Assembly (NCBI RefSeq): GCF_019222765.1
Contig: NZ_CP078145.1
Location: forward strand, 4,216,001-4,280,000
Direction: 5' to 3'
DNA length: 64,000 nt
Source: Nocardia iowensis
GTDB taxonomy: Bacteria > Actinomycetota > Actinomycetes > Mycobacteriales > Mycobacteriaceae
Position numbers and translations under genes: made by a program. Every line of letters begins with the position of its first letter. Within the stretch, counting starts at the first letter, position 1. The notes beneath the pieces were generated by a model that worked only from the letters and a program-made list of their open reading frames with translations, had not been told where the DNA came from and did not search any database. Shown here in pieces: positions 47,717 to 55,795 of the stretch.

Positions 47717-48787
47717 ATGACGAGTTCGATGACGCGACGCGATGCGATGAAGGTACTGGGGGCGGCGGGAGGTTTGGTGGCCGCCGGTGTCGGCCTGCCG
47801 ATCGCCGCCGCGGCGCCGACGGCCGGGGAAATCCGGGTGCTGGCGATCAATATCTGGCTCGGCGGCAGCAAGATTTCCAACGGAATAGGTCTGGTCACGG
47901 ATCTCATCATCGCCACGCAGGCCTCGGTTGTGCTGCTGTCGGAGGCGAACCGGGCTACCAACGCGATCGCGGCGGCGCTGGAGAAGAAGGGGCACAAGTT
48001 CAACGCGGTGTCCTCCGGGGACACGGGCCTGCTCTCGGCGTATCCCGTCGAGGACAGCGCCGACCTGCAGTGGATGGTCAAGGCGCGGCTGAACATCGGT
48101 GGCAAGCGGGTGACCGCCTACGCCGTACATCTCGAATATCGTTGGTACGCGACCTATCTGCCGCGTGGCTACGGTGCGGGCGTACCCGCGCCCGGCGAGT
48201 ACTCCGAGCACGGCTGGAACAAGATGCCCGGCGGTCCGGTGACCGATCCCGCAGCGGTCCAGCGGGTCAACCTCGCGTCCGGCCGCCCCGACGTGATCGG
48301 CACGTTCCTCGCCGACGCGAAAGCGGAAGCGGCGGCTGGTAATTCGGTGATCATGGGTGGCGACTTCAACGAGCCCTCCGTGTTCGACTGGACGCCCGCG
48401 ACGGCGAACCTGTTCGACCACAACGGCGTCGTGCTGCCATGGGAGAGCACGCGCCGACTGCAACAGGCCGGTTTCGTCGACGCCTACCGCTCCACCTACC
48501 CGAACCCGGTCACCCACCCCGGATTCACCTGGCCTGCCAGCAACCCCGACGCCCCGGTTTCCCAACTCACCTGGACGCCGGAGGCCGACGAACGCGACCG
48601 CATCGACTACATTTTCGCGGGCCCCGGCTCCGCACTGAACCTGACCGGCGCCGGAATCGTCGGTCCGCGCGGCTCGATTGTGCGCAATGTCCGCCAGGAC
48701 GAAAACACTCAGGACAATTTCATCGCTTCGCCTGCGAAATGGGTGACCGACCACAAAGCGGTCCTAGCGACTTATCGACTCGACTGA
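47717..48787 (+). CDS. Exported endonuclease/exonuclease/phosphatase (EEP) family enzyme
   Basis: About 356 aa. Tat-type signal (SMTRRDAMKVLGAAGGLVAA with twin Arg). Mature EEP fold: AINIWLGG, LLSEAN with the catalytic Glu, MGGDFNEPS (GDFN) and a C-terminal VTDHKAVLATY (SDH-like) motif. The family cleaves phosphodiesters in DNA, RNA, lipids or small molecules. ATG 47717 is chosen because GGAG is at 47702-47705; ATG 47708 would be too close. Divergent 165 bp from the 5'-nucleotidase gene. Confidence 0.86.
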   Translation: MTSSMTRRDAMKVLGAAGGLVAAGVGLPIAAAAPTAGEIRVLAINIWLGGSKISNGIGLVTDLIIATQASVVLLSEANRATNAIAAALEKKGHKFNAVSSGDTGLLSAYPVEDSADLQWMVKARLNIGGKRVTAYAVHLEYRWYATYLPRGYGAGVPAPGEYSEHGWNKMPGGPVTDPAAVQRVNLASGRPDVIGTFLADAKAEAAAGNSVIMGGDFNEPSVFDWTPATANLFDHNGVVLPWESTRRLQQAGFVDAYRSTYPNPVTHPGFTWPASNPDAPVSQLTWTPEADERDRIDYIFAGPGSALNLTGAGIVGPRGSIVRNVRQDENTQDNFIASPAKWVTDHKAVLATYRLD

Positions 48788-48794
48788 TCGCGCC

Positions 48795-48852
48795 GATCGA
48801 GCGGAACACGGATGCGCTCGCGCGGTTCAGCGCAACCGTGTCCCGCTCGGTC
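48795..48852 (+). terminator. Hairpin after the EEP gene
   Basis: GATCGAGCGGAACACGG (48795-48811) pairs with CCGTGTCCCGCTCGGTC (48836-48852) with one G-U and one mismatch, starting 7 bp after the stop. The loop region can fold itself. Confidence 0.6.
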
Positions 48853-48968
48853 GAACGCGGCGCACCGACTGGTGCGGGCGTTCCGTGGTCTGCGGTCCGG
48901 GGAGTGACATACTGCCTAGTCAAAGCGACAGGCAGGTGAAGTTCACGACCACATGGAGGGCTCGGTCT

Positions 48969-49445
48969 TTGAAATTCTCACACCAAACCTGGCTGGTGAC
49001 GTGCGCGCTCGCTACCGCGTTGGTGCTGCCCGGATCGCCCGCACACGCGGAGAGTTCGCTCTTCGGTGTGGCGCCGGAGGTCAGCACGCAGATTTGCGAC
49101 GGTAAAGATCATGACGACCGTTGGTATCAGGAGGTCGGCGATTGGCTGGAGCTCTCACCCGCCATCTTCGACAAACCGGTGCACAGTGAAACCCGCGGCG
49201 AACTCTTCGGAAATCCCGCGTTCATCCCCGACACCCGGCGCGAGACCTGTGAAAAGCACGACGCCTATAACGAAAAGCTCAAAGAATTGATCACCAGGTA
49301 CTACCAGCCCGGAAATCTGCACCAGGACTGCGAAAACGCCGCAGGACTACAGCGATTCATCGATCGAAGGCTCGCCCTGTTCGGCTGGATCGCCGCCAAC
49401 GACTGGAACGCTCCCGAACCACCCGCCCCCACCTGTTCGGTCTGA
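48969..49445 (+). CDS. Small secreted protein with conserved-looking cysteines
   Basis: 158 aa. A clean Sec signal peptide (KFSHQTWLVTCALATALVLP, cleavage after AHA) and an acidic 130-residue mature part with Cys residues in QICDGK, ETCEKH, HQDCEN and PTCSV, which could form two disulfides. No family recognised. TTG 48969 is chosen because GGAGG at 48955-48959 is about 9 nt upstream and it yields a standard signal peptide; GTG 48936 in frame would lengthen the N-terminus by 11. Likely extracellular or wall-associated. Confidence 0.65.
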   Translation: MKFSHQTWLVTCALATALVLPGSPAHAESSLFGVAPEVSTQICDGKDHDDRWYQEVGDWLELSPAIFDKPVHSETRGELFGNPAFIPDTRRETCEKHDAYNEKLKELITRYYQPGNLHQDCENAAGLQRFIDRRLALFGWIAANDWNAPEPPAPTCSV

Positions 49446-49457
49446 GGCGCATTCGGA

Positions 49458-49505
49458 CGGGACATCACCGACGGCGTTCCGGCGTTGCGCTGCAACGATG
49501 TCCCG
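49458..49505. terminator. Bidirectional terminator between convergent genes
   Basis: CGGGACATC (49458-49466) pairs with GATGTCCCG (49497-49505), and a nested CGTTGC-GCT-GCAACG hairpin lies at 49483-49497. It lies between the convergent secreted-protein gene and SDR gene. Confidence 0.6.
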
Positions 49506-49516
49506 CTCGGTGCTCG

Positions 49517-50251
49517 TCAGCGGAGGGTGTATCCGCCGTCAGGGTAGAGGGTCGATCCGGTGGTGAAGGTGTTGGTGAAGAGGTAGAGGACGGCGTGGGC
49601 GATTTCGTCTTCGGCGGCGGGGCGGGCGAGGACGGATTCGCGGCGGTATTGGTCGAATGCCGCTTCGCGGACGGTATCCGGCCGGTTCGCCCACAGCTGG
49701 CCGTCGACCGTGCCCGGCGAAACCACATTGACCCGGACCGGGGCGAGTTCGACCGCGAGGCCGCGGCCGAGGCCCTCGATGGCGGCGTTGCAGGCGACGT
49801 AGGCGGGGGCCAGGCCAGCGGGGCGCGCGGAGGCCGCGCCCGCCATCAAGACCACCGATCCGTCGTCGGCGAGCTTGGGTGCGGCCAAGCGGACCGCGTG
49901 GTACTGGCCCCAGAACTTGGAGTCGAACGGTGACGCGGCGGCCGCGTCGCTGAGCTCGCGCATCGGCCCGACCTCGTAGGAGGCGGCGGTCGTGAACAGG
50001 TGATCGACGCGCTCGATGCCGTCGAAGAAGGCGGCCAGTGCGGCGGTGTCGCCGGTATCCACGGTCTGCCAGGTCGCAGCGTCGCCCAGTTCCTGTGCCG
50101 CGGCCGCCAATCGCGATGCGGTGCGGCCGCCCAACACCACTCGACCGCCTGCCGCCACGACTCGATGGGCGACTCGCAACCCGATGCCGGACCCACCACC
50201 GATCAGCACGACCGTACGCCCTCGAAGATCTCCGGCACCGTTCAGCGACAT
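49517..50251 (-). CDS. SDR-like protein lacking the catalytic lysine
   Basis: 244 aa. Rossmann motif GGGSGIG at residues 18-24 and overall SDR layout ending in PDGGYTLR. The catalytic YxxxK is Tyr151-V-A-C-Asn155, so the Lys is replaced, and the usual catalytic Ser region reads MAGAAS with Ser shifted or lost. It belongs to a divergent actinobacterial SDR group with unclear activity. It is at the end of the minus-strand polysaccharide region after a 137-bp gap and may or may not belong to it. Confidence 0.8.
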   Translation of the reverse strand: MSLNGAGDLRGRTVVLIGGGSGIGLRVAHRVVAAGGRVVLGGRTASRLAAAAQELGDAATWQTVDTGDTAALAAFFDGIERVDHLFTTAASYEVGPMRELSDAAAASPFDSKFWGQYHAVRLAAPKLADDGSVVLMAGAASARPAGLAPAYVACNAAIEGLGRGLAVELAPVRVNVVSPGTVDGQLWANRPDTVREAAFDQYRRESVLARPAAEDEIAHAVLYLFTNTFTTGSTLYPDGGYTLR

Positions 50252-50388
50252 ACTGCTGCCTCCCTCGCACTAATCCTTATCCGGCCACTGCCCGCAACCG
50301 TTGGGCGACGCCCGCTATTCCCGCACGACCGGTTCGGGGCGGTCGCGCAGCATCCGGCTGGTCACCGTCGCACCGTGCGCGTCCGAGG

Positions 50389-51498
50389 TCAGGCGAGGGA
50401 CCGGGAGACGATGGCGGCCATCTGGGAGCGGAAGGCGGCGGGGGAGAATGCCTCGGCGTGGGCACGGATGGCCTGGGGAGCGTAATCAGCGGGGTCGAAG
50501 TCGCGCATGACTTCGGCGAGTTGGTCGACCACCGTTTCGTCGGGTCCGTACGGAATGTGTTCACCGGTGGTGCCCGGATCGACGGTGTCGAGGGCACCGC
50601 CACGGTCAACGGCGAGAATCGGTGTGCCGCAGGCCATTGCTTCGACCGGGACGATGCCGAAGTCCTCGACACCGGGCATGAGCAGCGCGCGGCACCGGCG
50701 GTAGGTGTCGAGCAGTACCTCATGCGAGGTGGCGCCGAGGAAGGTGGTTTCCGGGCCCGCGAGGGTTTCGAGCTGCGCACGGAAGCGGCCGTCGCCGAGG
50801 ATGACGAGGCGGCAGCCCGCTCGCTGGGCGGCGCGGATGGCTAGGTCCGGGCGTTTGTACGGGACGAGTCGGCCCGCGAAGAGGAAGAAGTCGTCGCGGC
50901 CGGTCGTGGGGTCGGGGGTGAATCGGTCGATCTGGACCGGTGGGTAGGTGACCGTCGAGGGCAGTCCCCACCAGTCGCTGATGCGGGCGGCGACGGCGCG
51001 CGAGTTGGCCACGACGTGGGAAAGTCGAGGGGCGGCGCGCAATTCGGCGCGGCGCGCGAGATGACCCAGCGCGGTGAGGGCGAGTTGACCTGCCCGGCCG
51101 CCCGCCTCCTTGGTGCGGAAGTCCTTGTCCCAGGCCCATCTTGCCGGGCTGTGTACGTAGGCGATCACGGGTGCGTCGGTGGCGAAGGCGGCCTGGGTGG
51201 CGAAGGCATGGTGGCTCACGACAACGGCGTCGAAGCGGTTCGCGAGCGGGAGGCCTCGCAAGGTGCGAGGAACGAAGGGGAGCAGCGGGGCGTGGGAACG
51301 GCGGCCGGTGCCGAGGTAGGCGCGGCTCAGCCAGGTGTCGTGCACGGTGGTGAGCGGCGGACGAACGCCGTCGGGGTCGACAATGGGCGCGAAAACTTGC
51401 GCACCCGGCCAGGTTTCGGCCAGCTCGCCGACCACCGCCTCGGAACCGCCGAATTCGGTGAACCGCTCGTGCACGATCGCGATGCGCGGTGTGCTCAT
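50389..51498 (-). CDS. Glycosyltransferase family 4 (WbaZ-like)
   Basis: 369 aa GT-B fold. N-terminal acceptor domain with IAIVHERFTEFGGSE and HSPARWAWD; C-terminal donor-binding domain with FAGRLVPYKRPDLAIRA, the FLGATSHEVL region and the GVEDFGIVPVEAMACGTPIL (E-x7-E) motif. The pattern resembles mannosyl/rhamnosyl transferases that extend surface polysaccharides. It lies 151 bp beyond the aminotransferase gene on the same strand. No TM segments; acts at the inner membrane face. Confidence 0.88.
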   Translation of the reverse strand: MSTPRIAIVHERFTEFGGSEAVVGELAETWPGAQVFAPIVDPDGVRPPLTTVHDTWLSRAYLGTGRRSHAPLLPFVPRTLRGLPLANRFDAVVVSHHAFATQAAFATDAPVIAYVHSPARWAWDKDFRTKEAGGRAGQLALTALGHLARRAELRAAPRLSHVVANSRAVAARISDWWGLPSTVTYPPVQIDRFTPDPTTGRDDFFLFAGRLVPYKRPDLAIRAAQRAGCRLVILGDGRFRAQLETLAGPETTFLGATSHEVLLDTYRRCRALLMPGVEDFGIVPVEAMACGTPILAVDRGGALDTVDPGTTGEHIPYGPDETVVDQLAEVMRDFDPADYAPQAIRAHAEAFSPAAFRSQMAAIVSRSLA

Positions 51499-51649
51499 GC
51501 GAGCGCAGGCTGATCGTGCGCGAGACCGGTCACCCGGGCGCGCGAGCCGCTCGATTCGGCGGCCGATGCGTGATTGCCGAGCGTGCCTTTGTGCACGCCG
51601 TGCCATTCCGGCACCCGCCCGCCCGGGTGAATCCCACTGGCTGACGGCA

Positions 51650-53017
51650 TCATTCATGCTCCGGCAAGATTCGGCGCGGTGCCGCGCGGCGGCGAATGGC
51701 CGGTGCGACGGGGCGGCCATCGAGCAGGCCGTCGACGCTGCCCTGCTCGATTGCCTTGCGGTAGACGGCGGTCGCTTCACGGCAGGCCGCGATCGTCTCG
51801 TCGATATCGGCATCGGTGTGTGCGGCGGAGGTGACGAAGGATTGGCCGAGGACACCGTGATTTAGCAGTTCCTGCAAGAACAGCGTGCGGAACTCTTGCG
51901 AGGGACGAAAATTGGCGTCGCGGGTGACGAAGATGAGGCAGGACGGGCGGCCGAGGACCTGGAGGTGGTCGCCGATGCCGAGGTCAGCGGCGGCGGCATT
52001 GACGCCCGCCGCGAGGCGGCGGCCCGCGTGCTCCATCCTGGCGATGGGGTCGCTGGTTCGGTACTCGTGCACCACCGCACGGAACGCCGCGAGCGAACTC
52101 GACTCCGGGCCGTGCGTGGTGGACAGCAGAAAGACCCGGTCGCGGTCGGTGCGCAGGCCGCCGAGCTCCATGAATTCGCGTTTGCCCGCCAGCGCGGAGA
52201 GCGGAAAACCGTTGCCCATCGCCTTGCCCCAGCAGGACAGATCGGGCCGGACGCCGTACACCGCCTGCGCGCCACCGGCCGACCAGCGGAAGCCGGTGAT
52301 CATCTCGTCGAAGATGAGCAGCGTGCCGTAGCGGTCGCACAGGGCGCGAACGCCCGCCAAAAAACCGGGTTCCGGTTCGACGAGCGCGGTGGCGGCCTCC
52401 ATCACGACCGCGGCGACCACGCCCGAATCCAGCACGGCGGCCAGCGACGGGAGATCGTTGTAGCGGAATCGCACGGTGCTCGCGGCGGTTTCGCTGGGAA
52501 TGCCGCTGTCCATCGCCGTGGTCCCGATGAACCAGTCGTCGACCGAGAAGAACGGTTGATCGCAGACGGCGATCGCGGTCCGGCCGGTGGCCGCCCTGGC
52601 CAGCCGGACCGCGGCGGTGGTGGCGTCGGAGCCGTTCTTGGCGAACTTCACCATGTCGGCGCCGGGCACGAGGGTCAGAAAGTCCTGTGCCGCCAGCAGT
52701 TCGAGTTCGGTCGGTCGACTGAAGCTGATGCCGTCGGCGATCGCACGGTGCACGGCGTCCAGCACCGGCGCGCAGGCGTGGCCGAGGGTGACCGAACGCA
52801 GGCCCATGCCGTATTCGACGTAGCAGTTGCCGTCCGCGTCCCAGACCCGGCAGCCGCTGCCGCGCACCAGGATCGGCGCCATGAACTCCGGATACTGGTC
52901 CGGGCCCCTGGCGTAGGTGTGCGCTCCGCCAGGCACCAGCTCGTGCAGCCGGGCCTGTAGTTCATTGCTGCGGGTGAATCGGCGGGGTGCCGCCGGCTCA
53001 TCAGGAATTGGCTCCAC
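51650..53017 (-). CDS. Class III aminotransferase / GSA-aminomutase-like
   Basis: 455 aa PLP enzyme. GAHTYARGPDQYP at the N-terminus, FAKNGSDATTAAVRLARAAT, IFDEMITGFRW, and the Schiff-base Lys in CWGKAMGNGFPLSAL. It resembles glutamate-1-semialdehyde 2,1-aminomutase, but such paralogues are found in polysaccharide and natural-product clusters. Tetrapyrrole genes are absent nearby. GTG 53017 has AGGAG upstream. It is 28 bp after the double-GNAT gene, implying a shared transcript; perhaps it makes an amine-bearing decoration that the GNAT acetylates (inference). Confidence 0.87.
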   Translation of the reverse strand: MEPIPDEPAAPRRFTRSNELQARLHELVPGGAHTYARGPDQYPEFMAPILVRGSGCRVWDADGNCYVEYGMGLRSVTLGHACAPVLDAVHRAIADGISFSRPTELELLAAQDFLTLVPGADMVKFAKNGSDATTAAVRLARAATGRTAIAVCDQPFFSVDDWFIGTTAMDSGIPSETAASTVRFRYNDLPSLAAVLDSGVVAAVVMEAATALVEPEPGFLAGVRALCDRYGTLLIFDEMITGFRWSAGGAQAVYGVRPDLSCWGKAMGNGFPLSALAGKREFMELGGLRTDRDRVFLLSTTHGPESSSLAAFRAVVHEYRTSDPIARMEHAGRRLAAGVNAAAADLGIGDHLQVLGRPSCLIFVTRDANFRPSQEFRTLFLQELLNHGVLGQSFVTSAAHTDADIDETIAACREATAVYRKAIEQGSVDGLLDGRPVAPAIRRRAAPRRILPEHE

Positions 53018-53045
53018 GGTGCGCTCCTGGAGGGTCGGATAACGG

Positions 53046-54431
53046 TCAGTGCTGGTCGGTCGGCCCCAGCGTCCGTCTGGTGGACCGGGCCGCCGAACCC
53101 GAGTCCGATTCCGCGACCACGCAGAGGGTGACGGCCCACAGGTCGTGATCGGCGCGGCGCCCCGTTGCGCCGACGTAGCCGCGCATCCGGCCCTCGCGCA
53201 GCATGCCGACGCGAGCGGCGATATCGGCCGAGCGGTGGTCGGCCGGCTCGATGGCCGTGGCGACGCGGCACAGACCGAGGGTGCCGAAGGCGTGGGCGAG
53301 CAGCAGCCGGGTCGCCACGGTGCGGATGTCGTCGCCGTGGGCGGGATCGGTCCAGACGAACATGCGGGCGTTGCGGTCGAACATGTCGAGGTCGAACAGC
53401 CGAGCCTCCCCGACGTACTCCCCGTCGACCTCGATCGCCAGCACGAGCCCGCTCGCCGAACGTAAACCAGGACGGGCGCAATGGAATTGGCGCAACCAGC
53501 GAAACCAGGTGTGCTGTCGTGCCCAGGTGGCTCCGGTGGCCGCCGCATCCGGGTCCAGCAGGGCGCGACTACGCAATCGGGCTGCGCGCCACCGGCTCCA
53601 GTCGGACAGTCTCCGGTTTCGCAGGACTATCTCGCGACGGTCGGGATCGGAGAGCCGGACCGGTCGCGGAGTGCGCAGCGGATCGAGCAGATGCCGCGCC
53701 CGGCCCGCGTAGTAGCGGGTGGTAGCGACGAGCACGGCGGTCTTGGGCAACGTAGCGTCGATCGCGTCGTCACGCACTGCGGGCGGCGGCGTGCGATGCT
53801 GTGCATCGCAGCGGTCTAGGCAACGGCGGACGAATCCGTTGGGTGGGGTATCCGCCTTGATAACCGCCCACAGTTCGTGGTCGCGCCGGGCGCCGCCCGC
53901 ATCGAAGTAGCGGCCCATCAAGGCTTCCCGCTGGAACCCGATCCCGGCGGCGCCGCGCGCGGCGGCGACATTCGCCGGGGAGATCGGCGCGGTGATCCGT
54001 TCGAGGCCGAGCTGACCGAATCCGTACTCCACTAGCATCGCCGACGCCAGGCCGCCGAGCCCGTGGCGGGCGACCTCGGCGTCCACCCAGATGCCCAATT
54101 CCGCGGCACCGGTGGCGGTATCGATCGAGCCGAGTTCCACCTGGCCGGCGAAGTGCCCGTCCACTTCGATCGCCGTCGTCAGCCGCCGCCCTGCCCTCGC
54201 CTCGGCGCGGGCCATCAAACACTCACGCACCCAGAGGGTTCCGGAGTGCCGCTCCTCCCAGTCCAATGGCGAGCTGTACCAGAACGGTTCGATATAGCGC
54301 CGATCGCGCAGCCGGAGGTGCCGCCAGTACGGGTAATCCGCGATCCTGGCCTGCCGCAGCACGACGGTCCGCCCGTGCAGGGACACGGGCCCGAGACTGA
54401 TGTGCGCCAACGATTTCGGCCGAGTCGACAT
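53046..54431 (-). CDS. Tandem-GNAT protein (two acetyltransferase domains)
   Basis: 461 aa. Two homologous GNAT domains: residues about 18-195 (TVVLRQARIADYPYWRHLR, AIEVDGHFAGQVELGSID, ARHGLGGLASAMLVEYGFGQ, HELWAV) and about 270-445 (IVLRNRRLSDWSRW, AIEVDGEYVGEARLFDLD, LLLAHAFGTLGL, HDLWAV). The RimJ-like acetyl-CoA loop is RHGLGG in the first; the second has DIRTVAT at that position and may bind acetyl-CoA poorly. It could N-acetylate an amino sugar or amine. It lies 5 bp after the beta-helix gene in the polysaccharide operon. Confidence 0.85.
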   Translation of the reverse strand: MSTRPKSLAHISLGPVSLHGRTVVLRQARIADYPYWRHLRLRDRRYIEPFWYSSPLDWEERHSGTLWVRECLMARAEARAGRRLTTAIEVDGHFAGQVELGSIDTATGAAELGIWVDAEVARHGLGGLASAMLVEYGFGQLGLERITAPISPANVAAARGAAGIGFQREALMGRYFDAGGARRDHELWAVIKADTPPNGFVRRCLDRCDAQHRTPPPAVRDDAIDATLPKTAVLVATTRYYAGRARHLLDPLRTPRPVRLSDPDRREIVLRNRRLSDWSRWRAARLRSRALLDPDAAATGATWARQHTWFRWLRQFHCARPGLRSASGLVLAIEVDGEYVGEARLFDLDMFDRNARMFVWTDPAHGDDIRTVATRLLLAHAFGTLGLCRVATAIEPADHRSADIAARVGMLREGRMRGYVGATGRRADHDLWAVTLCVVAESDSGSAARSTRRTLGPTDQH

Positions 54432-54436
54432 GGTGC

Positions 54437-55795
54437 CTACTCGCGCGGTCGTTGTTTGCCGAGCGACATGGTCTTGAGCACGCCCTCGGTGGAGACGGAC
54501 AGCCGCCAATAGGTGCCCGACGAGTCCTTGAGGACGATTCCCCCCTCGGTGTGCTCGGAAAGCCAGGTGCCGCTGGCCAGTACGGCGGAGCGCAGCGCAC
54601 CGTCGGGTGCTTGCGCCTGGAAGACATCGGCATCGCCGCGTCCCGCTTTGGCCACGATGGTTCCGGTGAACGAGGGCGCGTGCATGCTGGTGCGATTGAG
54701 CACGTGCCATCGTTCCGGAAATACCGCGGCATTGAGATCGTCTGCCGCCGTGGAGATCAGGTTCACCGCCGTACCCTCGGGACAACCGGTCGGATCGATC
54801 CGCAGCTCGATGGGCGGACGGTCCAGATCCTTGTCGAACTGCACGTTGGCGAGATACGGCTGGCGGCAATAGATCAGGTCGATGCCGACCGTGCGCGCCG
54901 CGACCTTGCAGTTGATCATGCCGAATTGCGCGGGCCCGCCGCGCTCGGCCCGGCCGACGGACAGCGCGATGTCGGCCCCCTCGAACCAGATGTTGGTGAG
55001 CCACCAATCGTTCGCCGCACCATCGATGACGATGTGTTTGTCGGTGGTGCGCGGGTCGGCGTCGGACACGAATTCGACGTTGGTGAGCGCCAATCCGGCG
55101 TTGTGGTCGTTGCCGGTGCCGAGCACTCCGATGAAGTTGCTGGTGAGCTTGGACGAGGTCACGTAGTTCTGGATGCAGGAGGTGACGATGCCGTAGCCGA
55201 AATTGTTGATATCGCAGTTGAGGAATGCGGTGCCGCCGGTATTGCCCTCCAGCACCACACCGCGCTGCTCGAGATAGCGCGGATGGTTGTCGCTGAGGTG
55301 GTTGCCGCGGATCACCACCGAATCGAACGAGCAGCGGAAGCATTCGGACAACACGAACGCCGTCGACTTCGGCCCGGCCAGGTAGAAGCCGATCCGGGCG
55401 AACCGTACCCGGTTGCGCTTGTGCAGCGTGATGAGCGTGGTGTCGGCTTCACAGCTCACCACGCTGATATCGGCGCCGTCGCCGAGGATCGTCGCGTAGT
55501 CGCCGAGTTCGGGCCATGCCGTCACCCGGTAGTGGCCCGCGGGCAGATACATCACCAGCGGAGCGCCCGCGACAGCGGCCGCCGCCGCGATCGCCGCCGT
55601 ATCGTCGGCGACCCCGTCGCCGACGGCGCCGAAATCACGGACATTGCGGGCAGCCGGTGCGTCGCTGACGTGCGGGGAACGGAATTCGATGCCTGGACTC
55701 TCGGAGGAGCCGCACCCTGCCAGGACCGGCACCGCGCCGACGGCGCCGAGTGCTGCGGCGAGCATGCTTCGCCTGCCGACCGCATCATCGCTCAT
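54437..55795 (-). CDS. Exported beta-helix lipoprotein (pectate-lyase-like fold)
   Basis: 452 aa. N-terminal Tat/lipoprotein signal (GRRSMLAAALGAVGAVPVLA followed by GC lipobox). The body begins NVRDFGAVGDGVADDTAAI, the hallmark of Pectate_lyase_3/right-handed beta-helix proteins, and continues with repeated short beta strands. These are polysaccharide lyases, hydrolases, epimerases or binders. Being in a polysaccharide operon, it may trim, modify or anchor the polymer outside the cell. Overlaps the Wzz-like gene by ATGA. Confidence 0.85.
   Translation of the reverse strand: MSDDAVGRRSMLAAALGAVGAVPVLAGCGSSESPGIEFRSPHVSDAPAARNVRDFGAVGDGVADDTAAIAAAAAVAGAPLVMYLPAGHYRVTAWPELGDYATILGDGADISVVSCEADTTLITLHKRNRVRFARIGFYLAGPKSTAFVLSECFRCSFDSVVIRGNHLSDNHPRYLEQRGVVLEGNTGGTAFLNCDINNFGYGIVTSCIQNYVTSSKLTSNFIGVLGTGNDHNAGLALTNVEFVSDADPRTTDKHIVIDGAANDWWLTNIWFEGADIALSVGRAERGGPAQFGMINCKVAARTVGIDLIYCRQPYLANVQFDKDLDRPPIELRIDPTGCPEGTAVNLISTAADDLNAAVFPERWHVLNRTSMHAPSFTGTIVAKAGRGDADVFQAQAPDGALRSAVLASGTWLSEHTEGGIVLKDSSGTYWRLSVSTEGVLKTMSLGKQRPRE

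Noticed and set aside
47552..48754. N-terminal extension of the 5'-nucleotidase across the divergent gene
   Set aside because: The ATG at 47551 gives a textbook lipoprotein signal; the extension is antisense to the EEP gene.
51650..53017. Haem-pathway hemL
   Set aside because: No tetrapyrrole genes nearby and it sits in a polysaccharide operon; treated as a paralogue.
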